64,000 nt of DNA, taken from the NCBI RefSeq assembly GCF_000018865.1, contig NC_010175.1, positions 3,038,001 to 3,102,000 of the forward strand, written 5' to 3'. A program made the translations under genes and the position numbers. This DNA comes from Chloroflexus aurantiacus J-10-fl. GTDB lineage: Bacteria > Chloroflexota > Chloroflexia > Chloroflexales > Chloroflexaceae. Shown here piece after piece: positions 9,268-18,525 of the stretch (positions are counted from its first letter, which is position 1; every line of letters begins with the position of its first letter). Below the pieces are notes generated by a model. That model did not search any database. It saw nothing but the letters and a program-made list of their open reading frames with translations, and had not been told where the DNA came from.

Positions 9268-9417
9268 AGTTGTTGTACCTGTAGCTAGTGCTTTACCTGT
9301 TTGCCGTTGGACGGCAAACCATGTCTGTTCTGGGGAATATGATACCACGGGATGGATGGGGAAGAGGAAGTGTAGATTGAGGCAGGTGAGTCAGATGTTG
9401 TTGGAACGCTATCGTTG

Positions 9418-9458
9418 AGGTTTTGGGTACTGAAGCCAGACTTCAGTACCCAAAACCT
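9418..9458 (-). terminator. perfect 18-bp stem-loop after the delta-60 repeat gene
   Basis: AGGTTTTGGGTACTGAAG at 9418-9435 is the exact reverse complement of 9441-9458, with a 5-base loop (CCAGA). It lies 16 bases beyond the stop of the minus-strand gene at 9475. There is no clear T-run, so it may act as an RNA stabiliser or be a small repeat instead of a classical terminator. Confidence 0.55.
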
Positions 9459-9474
9459 GCATCTCTGGTGCTGA

Positions 9475-11766
9475 TTATCTGATGATCTGGGGGAGAAAGA
9501 CCTGACTGCGCAGGGGGGCATATCTGGCCAGCCCGTAAAATGGTTTTCCATCAATCAGGCTGAACGTCCCACTTACCCAGGTCAAACCGTTGGCGTCGCA
9601 CAGCAGCTTGTGGATTGCGCCATCAAAGTAGTGAGCAGCTTGATAAGTATTTGGAAAGGTAGTGGGCATGATCTGCCCGTTGCGATCAAGATGAGTGAGA
9701 AACGGGTGACGCCCATATGTGTTCGCTATCCCACCGACCCATAGTGACCCATCTCCTGCCAGACACGTGGATTGTACAGTATGAAAACTGGTTGGGGAAG
9801 AGAAGCCAGTGTCTACTGTTCCGTCATTATTCAAACGAACCAGATTTGGACGTTCTTCGCCATCGACCGTTTTAAAGTATCCGCCCACTATTAAATCACC
9901 ATCAGGTAGTGGTGTGATGCTGTACAGAGAACCGATCTGGGAATATTCAGTCTGAAATGCCGGGGGCGTGAATGTGTCGTCAATATTGCCATCGCTATTG
10001 AGGCGAACCAGGCCGGGTACGTTGACTCCGTTGTAGCTGCTGAAATCGCCGGCCACAACAATCTTGTTCCCTTGCACAGCAAGCGCATAGACTGACCCGT
10101 TGACATTACCAATCGTGAAGGTCGGATCCGTATCTGAAACATCAGCGTTCAGTCGTCTTAGCCACCCCCACGATCCGACTAACACTTTATTGTCACTTTG
10201 AATCGCTAATGCAGTCACAGAACGATAATCATTCAAGGCGGAGATATTGGTGAGGTTGCCGTTCGTTCCAACCAGGAAAAGTTGATTAGACCTAAACCCT
10301 GTAAGTGCGCTGCCATTGGGTAACACGAGCGTAGGGAGACTGTATCCACCAGGATCGTTCGCAAATGGATGTAAGTCTGGATCGAGGGTGCCATTGGCGA
10401 GGAGACGGGCCAGGCCAAAGTGGGGAGAACCGTTGACGTGGCTGAAATTACCGGCGATCAGGAGTTTGCCATCTGCATAACGGCTGATGCTGTAGATAGT
10501 TGCTTCGTCTCCAACCAGCGGGTGGAATGCAGGTACTCTCTCTAAACCATTGTAGGCAGGATTAAGCAGCGCCAATCCATCGAAGATGCCGATCTCGCTT
10601 GAACGTACAGGCAAGCCTTTCCCACCAACGACAACGTGACCATCACTGCGGACTGCGAGGGCCAGAATATCTGAGTTGTCGCCAAAACTGACCATTGTTC
10701 TAAATGTGCCATCAGCGGTATACCGCCATACCTCGCCCTGATGTTGCGTTGGGAAACCATTGATACATACTGCTGAATACCAGCCCCCGATCAAGAACCC
10801 ACCATCGGGCAGTGCTACTAAGGCGGTAATCGATGCAAGCCAGTTTGGATCGGGATCGAGATCGAGAGGCATGCGTTTGAGCACACCATCTGGCGTGTAC
10901 CACGCAAATGAACTATCACCGCAAATGTCCTCGCGGCCAACGACGACCGAATTATCGCGTAACACGGCTACTCGTTTACTCACCATCGAACCGCCGCGCA
11001 CAAATCCGGTATCGAGCACACCATTGGTTCCCAGACGAGCGATACCAGTTTGAGGGGTGTTGTTCACCTGAGTAAAGTCACCAACGATGATATATTTGCC
11101 GTCTTGTTGTCTGGCAATATCTCGTACAGTATCGTTGGGGCCACTGCCTGTACCGTTAAAGGTAGAGTCAGCCGTTCCGTCAGGATTCAGACGGGCAACA
11201 TACGGAGTTGGTTGATAAAAAGCTCCACCAATCACTACCTTGCTTCCATCAATCAGTACGGCAAGAACCGGTCCACCGATGCCTACGGTGTTGAATGTTT
11301 CGTCCAACAGTCCATTCGGGTAAAGGCGCAAGAGGAAATAGGTGAGTATTGACGGTGATACTATAAATCTACCGGCAATGATGATCTTGCCATCGGTCTG
11401 GACGGCAGCTTCATAGACGTCTAGCACTGTAAGGCGGCTGTCAACCTGAAAGGTAGTGTCAACAGTTCCATCACTTTTGAGGATGGCCAGACTACGTGGA
11501 GTCGGCTGCCCACTAATACTGACGAAACGTCCACCAATTAACATTCGACCATCGCTTAGCGGAACCAGTGTGTTAACGGTTCCTGGTGAGGTAAAGATGG
11601 CCGGGTTCATTGTAAATAACGTATCGGTAGTACTTGTGGTGGGAATAGCCTGATCCCCGTATGACTCGGGTCGGGCAAGGGAGGTGTCGGTTGTCGGTGT
11701 GATGAGCGCAAATAGCAATAGCCCCGTCAGAAGCCATCCTGTCAGGTGGGATGCAATGGTGTTCAT
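9475..11766 (-). CDS. secreted delta-60 repeat (beta-propeller-like) protein
   Basis: 763 residues with an N-terminal signal peptide (hydrophobic stretch at about 8-24, then a processing region near SLARPES). The body is a series of about 55-60-residue repeats of the form (LxPDGxxDxxFxxxxGxxxxVxxxAxQxDGKIxVGGxF). These are delta-60 repeats, thought to form beta-propellers. At least nine are visible, for example LNPDGTADSTFNGTG and LNSDGNIDDTF. The last residues, QVFLPQIIR, form a short hydrophobic-aromatic tail with a terminal Arg that resembles tails I recall on other secreted Chloroflexus proteins. Function unknown; probably cell-surface or extracellular. Confidence 0.85.
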   Translation of the reverse strand: MNTIASHLTGWLLTGLLLFALITPTTDTSLARPESYGDQAIPTTSTTDTLFTMNPAIFTSPGTVNTLVPLSDGRMLIGGRFVSISGQPTPRSLAILKSDGTVDTTFQVDSRLTVLDVYEAAVQTDGKIIIAGRFIVSPSILTYFLLRLYPNGLLDETFNTVGIGGPVLAVLIDGSKVVIGGAFYQPTPYVARLNPDGTADSTFNGTGSGPNDTVRDIARQQDGKYIIVGDFTQVNNTPQTGIARLGTNGVLDTGFVRGGSMVSKRVAVLRDNSVVVGREDICGDSSFAWYTPDGVLKRMPLDLDPDPNWLASITALVALPDGGFLIGGWYSAVCINGFPTQHQGEVWRYTADGTFRTMVSFGDNSDILALAVRSDGHVVVGGKGLPVRSSEIGIFDGLALLNPAYNGLERVPAFHPLVGDEATIYSISRYADGKLLIAGNFSHVNGSPHFGLARLLANGTLDPDLHPFANDPGGYSLPTLVLPNGSALTGFRSNQLFLVGTNGNLTNISALNDYRSVTALAIQSDNKVLVGSWGWLRRLNADVSDTDPTFTIGNVNGSVYALAVQGNKIVVAGDFSSYNGVNVPGLVRLNSDGNIDDTFTPPAFQTEYSQIGSLYSITPLPDGDLIVGGYFKTVDGEERPNLVRLNNDGTVDTGFSSPTSFHTVQSTCLAGDGSLWVGGIANTYGRHPFLTHLDRNGQIMPTTFPNTYQAAHYFDGAIHKLLCDANGLTWVSGTFSLIDGKPFYGLARYAPLRSQVFLPQIIR

Positions 11767-12282
11767 AGGTGGTCCTTCGTTTCTGTAAGCGGTTTTGTTG
11801 GTGTTGAGTGAACCGTGGGGATAGGTCTAAACGTTGAGCAGAAATTGTTACAGCGTTATCATAACAATAACGCTGTCTTTTTCTTTAACAACGTGCGAAT
11901 CCTCTATTTGGTGTGAAGGGTTGGTAACTGCTCATGATGATCTTGTAAAGCTTATCAACCATCGACGAATGTATCAATTTTCAGGTCAATATGTTTTGTC
12001 AATCTGCAAAAACACCTGAATCCATGCAGTTGTTGATTTAATGGGATTGATATCTGTGATTCTATACGCAATGTTACGGTTGTCTTTCGGTTGTACCCAT
12101 TGACGGTTATAGCTTCAGGAGCAAAACTTGTTTCCGTGTATCATGACTATGCGTGGTACGATGCTGCTACAAGCAGGCGCAGTAGTGGTGCTACGGTTAG
12201 CAAGATAATTGCATTGTGTTGTACGATGTGATTCGTGTGTATCGCTTCGAGATCGTTTTGAATGCTGTCAGGTGTAAAACAT
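11767..12282. other. AT-richer intergenic gap with a 10-bp inverted repeat
   Basis: No supported gene lies in this gap between the divergent delta-60 repeat and PIG-L genes. At 11850-11876 ACAGCGTTAT and ATAACGCTGT form a perfect 10-bp inverted repeat around a 7-base loop. On the plus strand it is followed by a T-rich run. It could be an operator or transcript end. A 61-codon open frame at 11834-12019 has no recognisable features and is not called. Confidence 0.5.
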
Positions 12283-13188
12283 ATGACCCTTACTCACGAA
12301 GAGACGATAGTCTTACGCCCGGCAGTGGCGGTTGGTATGCGACCGACGCTACTGGCGGTGTTTGCGCATCCTGATGATGAGAGTTTTGGACCGGGTGGAA
12401 CGCTCGCCCGTTATGCCTGGTCGGGTGCTGCCGTGCATTTGATTTGTGCAACCGGTGGCGAAGAGGGAACGGTTGATGCCGAACTGTTGCAAGGGTACGA
12501 GTCGGTGGCGGCGTTGCGACGGGCAGAGTTGCTGCGCGCTGCCGAGGCGTTGGGGTTGAGTAGTGTAACGCTGCTTGGGTATCGCGATTCGGGTATGGCC
12601 GGTAGCGCAGCCAATCAGCACCCGGCGGCTCTTATAAATCAGCCACGTGAGCAGGTGGTTGAGCAGTTGGTGCGTCTGATCCGGCACTTCCGGCCACAGG
12701 TGGTGATCACGTTTGATCCCATCGGTGGTTACCGGCATCCCGATCACATTGCTATTCACGAGGCAACGGTTGCCGCATTTCACGCGGCGGGTGATCCGGC
12801 AGCCTTTCCGGCAGCCGGTGCGCCGTATGCGCCACAAAAGCTCTATTACACGACCTTCTCGCGGCGCCTGTTGCGTTTGCTGGTCAGGCTGATGCCGCTC
12901 TTCGGGCGTGATCCAAAGGCTTTTGGTCGTAATCGGGACGTTGATTTGACTCAGCTCGCCAATGTTGAGTTTCCGACCCATGCCCGGATTGATACGACCG
13001 CGGTGCAGGCCCAGGCGCGAGCCGCGGCGCTGGCTCACGTCAGCCAGGGAGCCGGTGGGCCACTGACCCGTGGCCCGCTGAGTAAGGTGTTGAGTTTGCT
13101 GGGGCGGACAGATACGTTTATGCGTGCCTATCCGCCGGCGACGCCCGATGTGCGTGAAGACGATCTGTTTGCCGGTGTTACGTGGTGA
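12283..13188 (+). CDS. PIG-L / LmbE family deacetylase
   Basis: Zinc-dependent N-deacetylase of the family that acts on N-acetylglucosaminyl conjugates (GlcNAc-PI, mycothiol and bacillithiol precursors). The metal and catalytic motif is FAHPDDESFGPGGTLA, and the second His motif is FDPIGGYRHPDHIAIHEA. ATG 12283 is preferred because AGGTG stands about 10 bases upstream; ATG 12262 would add seven residues. About 301 residues, no signal peptide. Its 3' end overlaps the 3' end of the convergent phosphoesterase gene by 61 bases. The specific substrate cannot be told from the neighbourhood. Confidence 0.9.
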   Translation: MTLTHEETIVLRPAVAVGMRPTLLAVFAHPDDESFGPGGTLARYAWSGAAVHLICATGGEEGTVDAELLQGYESVAALRRAELLRAAEALGLSSVTLLGYRDSGMAGSAANQHPAALINQPREQVVEQLVRLIRHFRPQVVITFDPIGGYRHPDHIAIHEATVAAFHAAGDPAAFPAAGAPYAPQKLYYTTFSRRLLRLLVRLMPLFGRDPKAFGRNRDVDLTQLANVEFPTHARIDTTAVQAQARAAALAHVSQGAGGPLTRGPLSKVLSLLGRTDTFMRAYPPATPDVREDDLFAGVTW

Positions 13189-14015
13189 TGATCGCTGCCG
13201 GTGGTGTTGGGACGCGGTAGCCAGTGTTCGGCGACCGGTTGGAAGCCGGTGCTGCGTTGATCAAAACGGAGGTGCTGGACACGGGCGCCATCAGCCTCGA
13301 TAGTGATTAGATTGCAGGTATTCGCGCCGTGCTCGTCGCCGTAGCCGCGGCGCGATGTTGTTGTACCGCTCTGTACGATGTAGGTGCCATGCCGGAGTTC
13401 GGGTAGAAAATCACGGGTATTGCCGACAAAGCTTAGATGGAGATGCCCACACAGCAACAGATCGACGGCAAATTCGGCGAGAAGTTGCATCGCTTCGCCG
13501 GCATTGGCAACCAGGGGGCGTTTGCGCTGGTACGCAGGCGGAAAGCCAACCGGATGATGCCAGACCACAACTTTGTAGGTGTCGGCAGCGAGACCGGCAA
13601 GCTGGCTGCGTAGTGTCTGCATCTGGTCGCGATTGAGCCTGCCGCCGTCAATCGTCCAGCCATGCGCGGTGCATGCCCCAATCACGGCGATGCCGGGTGC
13701 GGTGAAGACCGGGTTCAGATCAGGCGTGATATAGCGACGATAGCGGTCGAATGGTCTGAACAGCCGCTCGTGGAGCAGGAAGAGGGGGACATCGTGATTG
13801 CCGGCCACGACCAGTTGTGGCTGCGGTAGACGACGGCGTAGCTCACAGGCGGCCTGCCATTGGCGAGAGAAATCGGCGCGTTGCACAAAATCCCCTGAGA
13901 TAACGAGGAGATCGGGGTTTAGTGCGTGAGCGTCGGCGATCAGCCGTTCAGCGGCAGCGGGATTGAACGGTGGGCCGGTATGGATGTCGGAGATGTGGAG
14001 AATGCGAAATGGCAT
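13128..14015 (-). CDS. calcineurin-like metallophosphoesterase
   Basis: 295 residues with the metal-binding blocks of the superfamily in order: LHISDIHTG (D-x-H), VISGDFV (GD), VVAGNHD (GNHD), VVWHHPVG and LLCGHLHLS (GHxH). These coordinate two metals for phosphoester cleavage. Length and motifs fit the small cytosolic 3',5'-cyclic nucleotide phosphodiesterase-like group, not SbcD/Mre11, although sbcC lies close by. The C-terminal tail of about 40 residues is low-complexity and overlaps the end of the PIG-L gene on the other strand. It starts 3 bases after the stop of a tiny membrane-protein gene. Confidence 0.88.
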   Translation of the reverse strand: MPFRILHISDIHTGPPFNPAAAERLIADAHALNPDLLVISGDFVQRADFSRQWQAACELRRRLPQPQLVVAGNHDVPLFLLHERLFRPFDRYRRYITPDLNPVFTAPGIAVIGACTAHGWTIDGGRLNRDQMQTLRSQLAGLAADTYKVVVWHHPVGFPPAYQRKRPLVANAGEAMQLLAEFAVDLLLCGHLHLSFVGNTRDFLPELRHGTYIVQSGTTTSRRGYGDEHGANTCNLITIEADGARVQHLRFDQRSTGFQPVAEHWLPRPNTTGSDHHHVTPANRSSSRTSGVAGG

Positions 14016-14018
14016 AGT

Positions 14019-14162
14019 TTACTCTCCGCTGGTTGAGGATGTGGTATCGCCGGCACGAGCCTTCTCGCGAGCAAGACGGACAATGGCGCGCACGATGAGC
14101 AGGAGTTCGATTGCGACTGCCAGTACGAAGCCATACTTGAGTAGCGTTGGTATGATCTCCAC
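14019..14162 (-). CDS. small single-span membrane protein (47 aa)
   Basis: A GTG-started frame of 47 residues (VEIIPTLLKYGFVLAVAIELL...), with one membrane helix at about 8-28 followed by a basic stretch (RAIVRLAREKARA). The support is a good ribosome site: AGAAAGGAA lies six to seven bases before the GTG. It also sits neatly between sbcC and the phosphoesterase gene on the same strand. The basic flank after the helix suggests an outside N-terminus and a cytoplasmic C-terminus. No homologue recognised; it may be a membrane adaptor or simply a chance frame. Confidence 0.5.
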   Translation of the reverse strand: MEIIPTLLKYGFVLAVAIELLLIVRAIVRLAREKARAGDTTSSTSGE

Positions 14163-14217
14163 GGCGGTTCCTTTCTTCTTGGGCAGAGCAGGTTAGTTCA
14201 ACTTCAGGAGTGTCTCT

Positions 14218-17200
14218 CTATCCACGCAGTTCCCAGCGGCTACCGAGCGGCGTTTTGCGAATTTCGAGCGTCGCCGGGAAGCGATCCTTCAAATCATCAA
14301 TATGCGTGATCACGATGATGCGAGCAAAATCGCGTTGCACAGCGGTAATTGCTTCGACCATGCGTTCACGACCATCGGCATCGAGCACGCCAAACCCTTC
14401 GTCAATCACGAGGGTTTCGAGCCGGGCACCGGCCCGGTGGGCGAGTAGTCGTGAAAGGGCCATCCGAATAGCAAAATTGACCCGCATCGCTTCACCACCG
14501 CTAAACGCGGCGTAATCACGGGTGCCCAGGGCATCGGCGATCCGTACCTCCAGCGTCTCTACCGTGTCCCCTTTTTTGGTGTCACGCTGCATCTCGAAGC
14601 GCAGATGCATCTGCCCATCGGTCAGGCGGGCCAGCAGCCGGTTAGCTTCGTCTTCGAGTTGGGGAATGGCCGTTTCGATCAGCATGGCCTGAACGCCCTT
14701 TTTGCCGAAGGCTTCCGCCAGCTCGGCAAAGAGGGCGGTGCGTTCGCTAAGCTGACGCTCCTGGGTCTGAAGCGACTCAACCTCGGCTGCCGCCGATTCG
14801 GCCTGCCTGTAGTAGGCTTGCTTTTCGGCCAGATCGCGTCCGGCGGCCTGAAGTGCCTGTTCGTTCGCGCTGAGTTGCTGTTTTACCTGATTGACCGTTG
14901 CCTGGACGGTCGGTAAGACTCGTAGCTGATGGGCCAGGGCTTCAGCTTCGGCGTGCAGGGTTTGCCGTTCGCGTTCGGCGTGATCGCAGAGCTGTTGGGT
15001 CTGCTCGCGTAGTTTGAGGTCGGTGGCGTAGCGTTGCTCGGCCAGGAGTAGATCGCGTTCTGCCTGTTCCCAGCGGGTGAGGCTGCGTACCAGGGCACGT
15101 GTCGCTTCGAGGTCTTCCGGTCGGTAGTTGAGGGATTCAAGTTCGGCAACCACCTGGCGTCCGGCAACCCGAATCTCGTGGCCAAAGTCATTTTCGGCGA
15201 TCTGGCGTTGCAATTCGGCTACGGTCGCTTCGGCAGCGGGAAGATCACGCAGTGCATGCTCGATGCGTTCAATGTCGTTCTGGCAGGTACTCAATTCGCC
15301 TTCGAGCCGGCTGTGTTCGCGCAACTGCTGCTCAAGTGTCATCATCTCGTCGTTGAGCATGCGGAGGTCGCGTTGCACACTCTCAATGTCACCCGCCGCC
15401 TCCAGGTCGGTGATCAGGGTGTCCAGTTCGGCCTGTACCGCGGGATTGATGGAGCCGGTGGTCAGTTGCCCGGTAAGGGTGGCAATGCGCTGCGCCAGTT
15501 GGTCACGTTCGGTTTGCCAGGTGGCAGCCTGATTGAGCTGGTGGTGCAGGGATTCAATGGTTGCAGCCTGTTGGCGGAGTCTGGTGAGTTCCTGTTCTGT
15601 GCTGGTCAGGGTGCTGCGAATCTGTTTCAGTTCTTGTTCGGCGGCCTGGATCGCTGCTTTCGCCTGGGTCTCCTGGGCTTGCAGCCGTTCCAGTTCTTGC
15701 CGGTAATGGGCGTACACGTGGTCGGCTTCGTTGGCGGCCAGGTGACGCCGACAGACCGGGCATTCCCCTTTGCCGGTGGCGAGTAATGCCTGGTTGGTCT
15801 GCAATGTCTCGATGTCGCGGCGGGCTTGAGCAGCCTCCGCCCGTGCTGCACTCAAGCGATCCAGCACGACTTGCTCTTGTTGACGCCGGTTAAGCTGTTC
15901 GGCTTCAAGGATTTGGACGCGAGCCTGGGCATCCTGGGCCGCACGCAACGCATTTCGCCAGGTTTCAACATCGCTGAGCTGGCGGTCGAGGCGGGCAAGT
16001 TCCTGATGCGAACGGTTTAGCTCACTTTGCAGCGTATTCCGCTGTTGTTCGAGTTGATTCTGGAGAAGGCGCTGTCGCATGACCAGGTCACGAATGTGGT
16101 TCAGATGTTGTTCAAGCGCAGTGCGCTGGTGCTGACACTGTACCAGCCGTTCGTGAACCGGTGCCAGTTCGCGGAGGCGCTGGCGAATCGCTGCTACCCG
16201 TTGTTGCAATCCAACAAGGCGTTGAGCTTCGGCGTACAGCCGATCAAGTTGCTGAATGGCGTGTGACAACCGCTCGTTGAGCAGGTTGAGTTCAGCCTTC
16301 AATTCCTGTTGTAGCTCGCGTTTGCGGGCCATTAGTTCGTCGTAGCGGGTACGAAGCTGCTCAAGCCGTTCCAGGTCGGCACGGGCTGCGTGCAATTCGG
16401 CCAGACCGGCCTCGATGAGCGGACGTTGGGCGATGGTCTGTTCAGCCTGGGCAATGCGTGCGTTCAGCTCACGTAGCTCATTGCTGTAGCGTTGGATTTC
16501 ACCGGTCAGGATGGCAATGCGGTTCTGGACTTCGCGTTGCCGATGCGCTTCTTGCTCCAGGTGACGCAGCTTTTCGGATGCCTGGGTGAACTCTGCTTCC
16601 AGCGCTGTGCGTTGCTGTTGGAGTGTGTGCTGTCGTTGTTCGGCTTCAGCGACGGCTTGCTGCCAGAATGGTACCTGATTGGCTATTGGTTGGAGTGTTT
16701 CGAGCTGGCCGCGTACCCGAATCAGATCGGCTTCGAGCAGACGCACCCGTTCACGGGCACGGCGTTCGAGTTCGGCGTATTCGGCCAGATCGAGGATTTC
16801 GGCCAGTACCTCTTTGCGTTCGGCTGGGGTTTTGCTGGTGAACTCGTCAGCTCTGCCCTGCAACAGGAAGGAAGCGTTGACAAAGGTGGTATACGACATG
16901 CGCAACAGTTCAGTAATTTTACGCTGGGTCTCGCGGATGGTGTTTTCGCCGATGGGGCGCCAGGTGGTACCGTCAAACTGTTGCAGATCAAGCCAGGTTT
17001 TGCCGGCGCCTGTGCCGCGTCCACTGCTCCGCCCGCGTTGACGCTGGCGAATCACCCGGTATTTGCGTCCGTCGAGGGCAAAGACCAGTTCCACCATCAT
17101 TTCTGTCTCGCCCTGGGTGATCAGATCGTCGTCGGGTCGGCGCGCTTCGCCCCATAATGCCCAGGTGATCGCGTCGAGCAAGGTGGATTTCCCGGCCCCA

Positions 17201-17316
17201 TTTTCGCCCGATAAGCAAAGGACGTGCAGGCCGTCGAGGTCGAGGCGGAGCGGATCACCATTTTCGGTGGCGCGGTAGCACATAAAGTTGCGCAGGGCCA
17301 GTTGTAGAGGGATCAT
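14218..17316 (-). CDS. sbcC: SbcC/Rad50-like SMC-type ATPase
   Basis: 1032 residues. Order of parts: Walker A (GENGAGKST, about 37-45), Q-loop region (NASFLLQGRADEF), long coiled coil, zinc hook CPVC near residue 520, second coiled coil, then ABC signature (FSGGEAMRVN) and Walker B (LVIDEGFGVLD). These are all the parts needed for a Rad50-type DNA-end tethering ATPase. Members work with the SbcD/Mre11 nuclease on hairpins and double-strand ends. No sbcD gene is adjacent; the nearby phosphoesterase lacks its length and motif spacing. It is the longest continuous coiled-coil gene in the window and shows no interruption. Confidence 0.93.
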   Translation of the reverse strand: MIPLQLALRNFMCYRATENGDPLRLDLDGLHVLCLSGENGAGKSTLLDAITWALWGEARRPDDDLITQGETEMMVELVFALDGRKYRVIRQRQRGRSSGRGTGAGKTWLDLQQFDGTTWRPIGENTIRETQRKITELLRMSYTTFVNASFLLQGRADEFTSKTPAERKEVLAEILDLAEYAELERRARERVRLLEADLIRVRGQLETLQPIANQVPFWQQAVAEAEQRQHTLQQQRTALEAEFTQASEKLRHLEQEAHRQREVQNRIAILTGEIQRYSNELRELNARIAQAEQTIAQRPLIEAGLAELHAARADLERLEQLRTRYDELMARKRELQQELKAELNLLNERLSHAIQQLDRLYAEAQRLVGLQQRVAAIRQRLRELAPVHERLVQCQHQRTALEQHLNHIRDLVMRQRLLQNQLEQQRNTLQSELNRSHQELARLDRQLSDVETWRNALRAAQDAQARVQILEAEQLNRRQQEQVVLDRLSAARAEAAQARRDIETLQTNQALLATGKGECPVCRRHLAANEADHVYAHYRQELERLQAQETQAKAAIQAAEQELKQIRSTLTSTEQELTRLRQQAATIESLHHQLNQAATWQTERDQLAQRIATLTGQLTTGSINPAVQAELDTLITDLEAAGDIESVQRDLRMLNDEMMTLEQQLREHSRLEGELSTCQNDIERIEHALRDLPAAEATVAELQRQIAENDFGHEIRVAGRQVVAELESLNYRPEDLEATRALVRSLTRWEQAERDLLLAEQRYATDLKLREQTQQLCDHAERERQTLHAEAEALAHQLRVLPTVQATVNQVKQQLSANEQALQAAGRDLAEKQAYYRQAESAAAEVESLQTQERQLSERTALFAELAEAFGKKGVQAMLIETAIPQLEDEANRLLARLTDGQMHLRFEMQRDTKKGDTVETLEVRIADALGTRDYAAFSGGEAMRVNFAIRMALSRLLAHRAGARLETLVIDEGFGVLDADGRERMVEAITAVQRDFARIIVITHIDDLKDRFPATLEIRKTPLGSRWELRG

Positions 17317-17346
17317 AGCGTGACTTCAGTATTGTCATGCCGGGCG

Positions 17347-17847
17347 CTATCTGCGCCCGCCAGGCTTCTCCGGGATCAGTTCTGGCTCGACGTTCAGGGC
17401 TTCGGCGATGCGGCGAATGCCCTGATCGCTGAAGCTAATCAGATAAAATGGGGCCAGCGGTAAGCGTTCTCCCGAACGAAGGGCCAGGAGCAGCCGATAT
17501 TGTGCCCGGCGCAAGACGCGAACTTCTAACCCCTTGACATCGGTGAGCTGACGTTCCTGGTGCCTGCGTCCGAGTAGCCCATACGAGGTAACTGTCACCA
17601 GTTTGCGACGATAGTCAATCTGGCAAATCCCCAACTGACCACCGGTGATCAGGGCAAAGAATGCCATGCCAACGAGCAGAGCAACGGCGATGGCAGTACC
17701 GCTGGTCAATGGTTGGTTGCCAGCAACGATTGACTGCACGATGGTGCCTACACCGTAAGCCACCAGGCCAACAAAACTCCAGGTTAGCCAGGGAATAAAG
17801 TGAATGGTCAGACGTTCGGGATTACGCTGCGCTAACTGCCAGGTCAT
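17347..17847 (-). CDS. small membrane protein with PH-like (bPH) domain
   Basis: About 166 residues. Two membrane segments near the N-terminus (about 22-42 and 53-73) are followed by a beta-rich cytoplasmic part (QIDYRRKLVTVTSYGLLGRRHQERQLTDVKGLEVRV in order, then LLALRSGERLPLAPF). This fits the DUF304/bacterial PH-like membrane proteins. ATG 17847 is preferred over GTG 17856 because AGG lies 8 bases upstream. A CGGGCGC/GCGCCCG hairpin overlaps the stop codon (17341-17359). No function is known; it follows no obvious pathway partner. Confidence 0.65.
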   Translation of the reverse strand: MTWQLAQRNPERLTIHFIPWLTWSFVGLVAYGVGTIVQSIVAGNQPLTSGTAIAVALLVGMAFFALITGGQLGICQIDYRRKLVTVTSYGLLGRRHQERQLTDVKGLEVRVLRRAQYRLLLALRSGERLPLAPFYLISFSDQGIRRIAEALNVEPELIPEKPGGRR

Positions 17848-17891
17848 ACTGTTCACCTATGTGTACTGTCGCTATTGCCATTATATCAGGT

Positions 17892-18437
17892 TAGAAGTTA
17901 TCTCATTCATTACTGACCGTCTCCATGATCGTGACCATCACACAGCATTCCCGTGACCAGTATTGTCAACGGCGTGCCACACGCCGGATTGTGAGCACGG
18001 CTGCTGCGGCAGCATGGCTGCCGCACTCCAAACTCCGCGACACGCGCATGGCGAACGGGCAAGGCAACCAATTCAGCGAGTTGATAACACGCCCGAAGCT
18101 GCACTCTGCTAACGGGCCAGGAGCGGTAGGCTGTCTTTGATGATTGGCAAACGTGCATGCGCCTGTGCGATGGTTGGGTAGCACAACAGCACGGCTTTTT
18201 ATGAAAGTTGCTACCTTATTCACCACAGAGACACGGAGGACACAGAGTATGTAGATACCTCGGGTTGCTTCCGTGAGATGTGACGTAGTACGTCCACAGG
18301 AACTTGTTGCTCCCCATATCGTTCGTGCAGTTACGCCATACAGTGTTGCGTGCAATGTCGTGCTGGTCATCCGGGCAGTCAGCCTCGCTGGCCTGCTCAC
18401 AGCATAGGTGGCAACTTGAGTTATGAAATAAGTTCTA
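17892..18437. mobile_element. TA-flanked composite inverted-repeat element (MITE-like)
   Basis: Bounded by TA-GAAGTTATCTCATTCAT on the left (17892-17910) and ATGAAATAAGTTC-TA on the right (18423-18437). The ends are imperfect inverted repeats, each next to a TA dinucleotide. Inside, in order, are: a GCGGCAGCATGGCTGCCGC module (17953-18085) shared with 37.3 and 62.9 kb; a segment at about 18139-18200 shared in reverse with 61.75-61.82 kb; and the 203-base module shared with 5.8 kb. No transposase frame is present. TA flanks suggest IS630/Tc1-mariner-type mobilisation in trans. Confidence 0.65.
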
Positions 18438-18525
18438 GTGATCGCTTATTGACCGGGCTATTGGCGAGTGCTACTATTAGCGCAATGTGCAATTCCTTTC
18501 AGCACACGGAAGGTACAAGAAGGTT

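Noticed and set aside
11834-12019. 61-codon plus-strand open frame
   Set aside because: AT-rich chance frame without ribosome site, overlapping an inverted repeat.
13128-14015. SbcD/Mre11 partner of SbcC
   Set aside because: At 295 residues it is too short, and lacks the C-terminal Mre11 region; it fits ordinary calcineurin-like phosphoesterases better.
16492-17157. 221-codon plus-strand frame opposite sbcC
   Set aside because: Antisense shadow of the SbcC N-terminal ATPase region, with no start signal or family features of its own.
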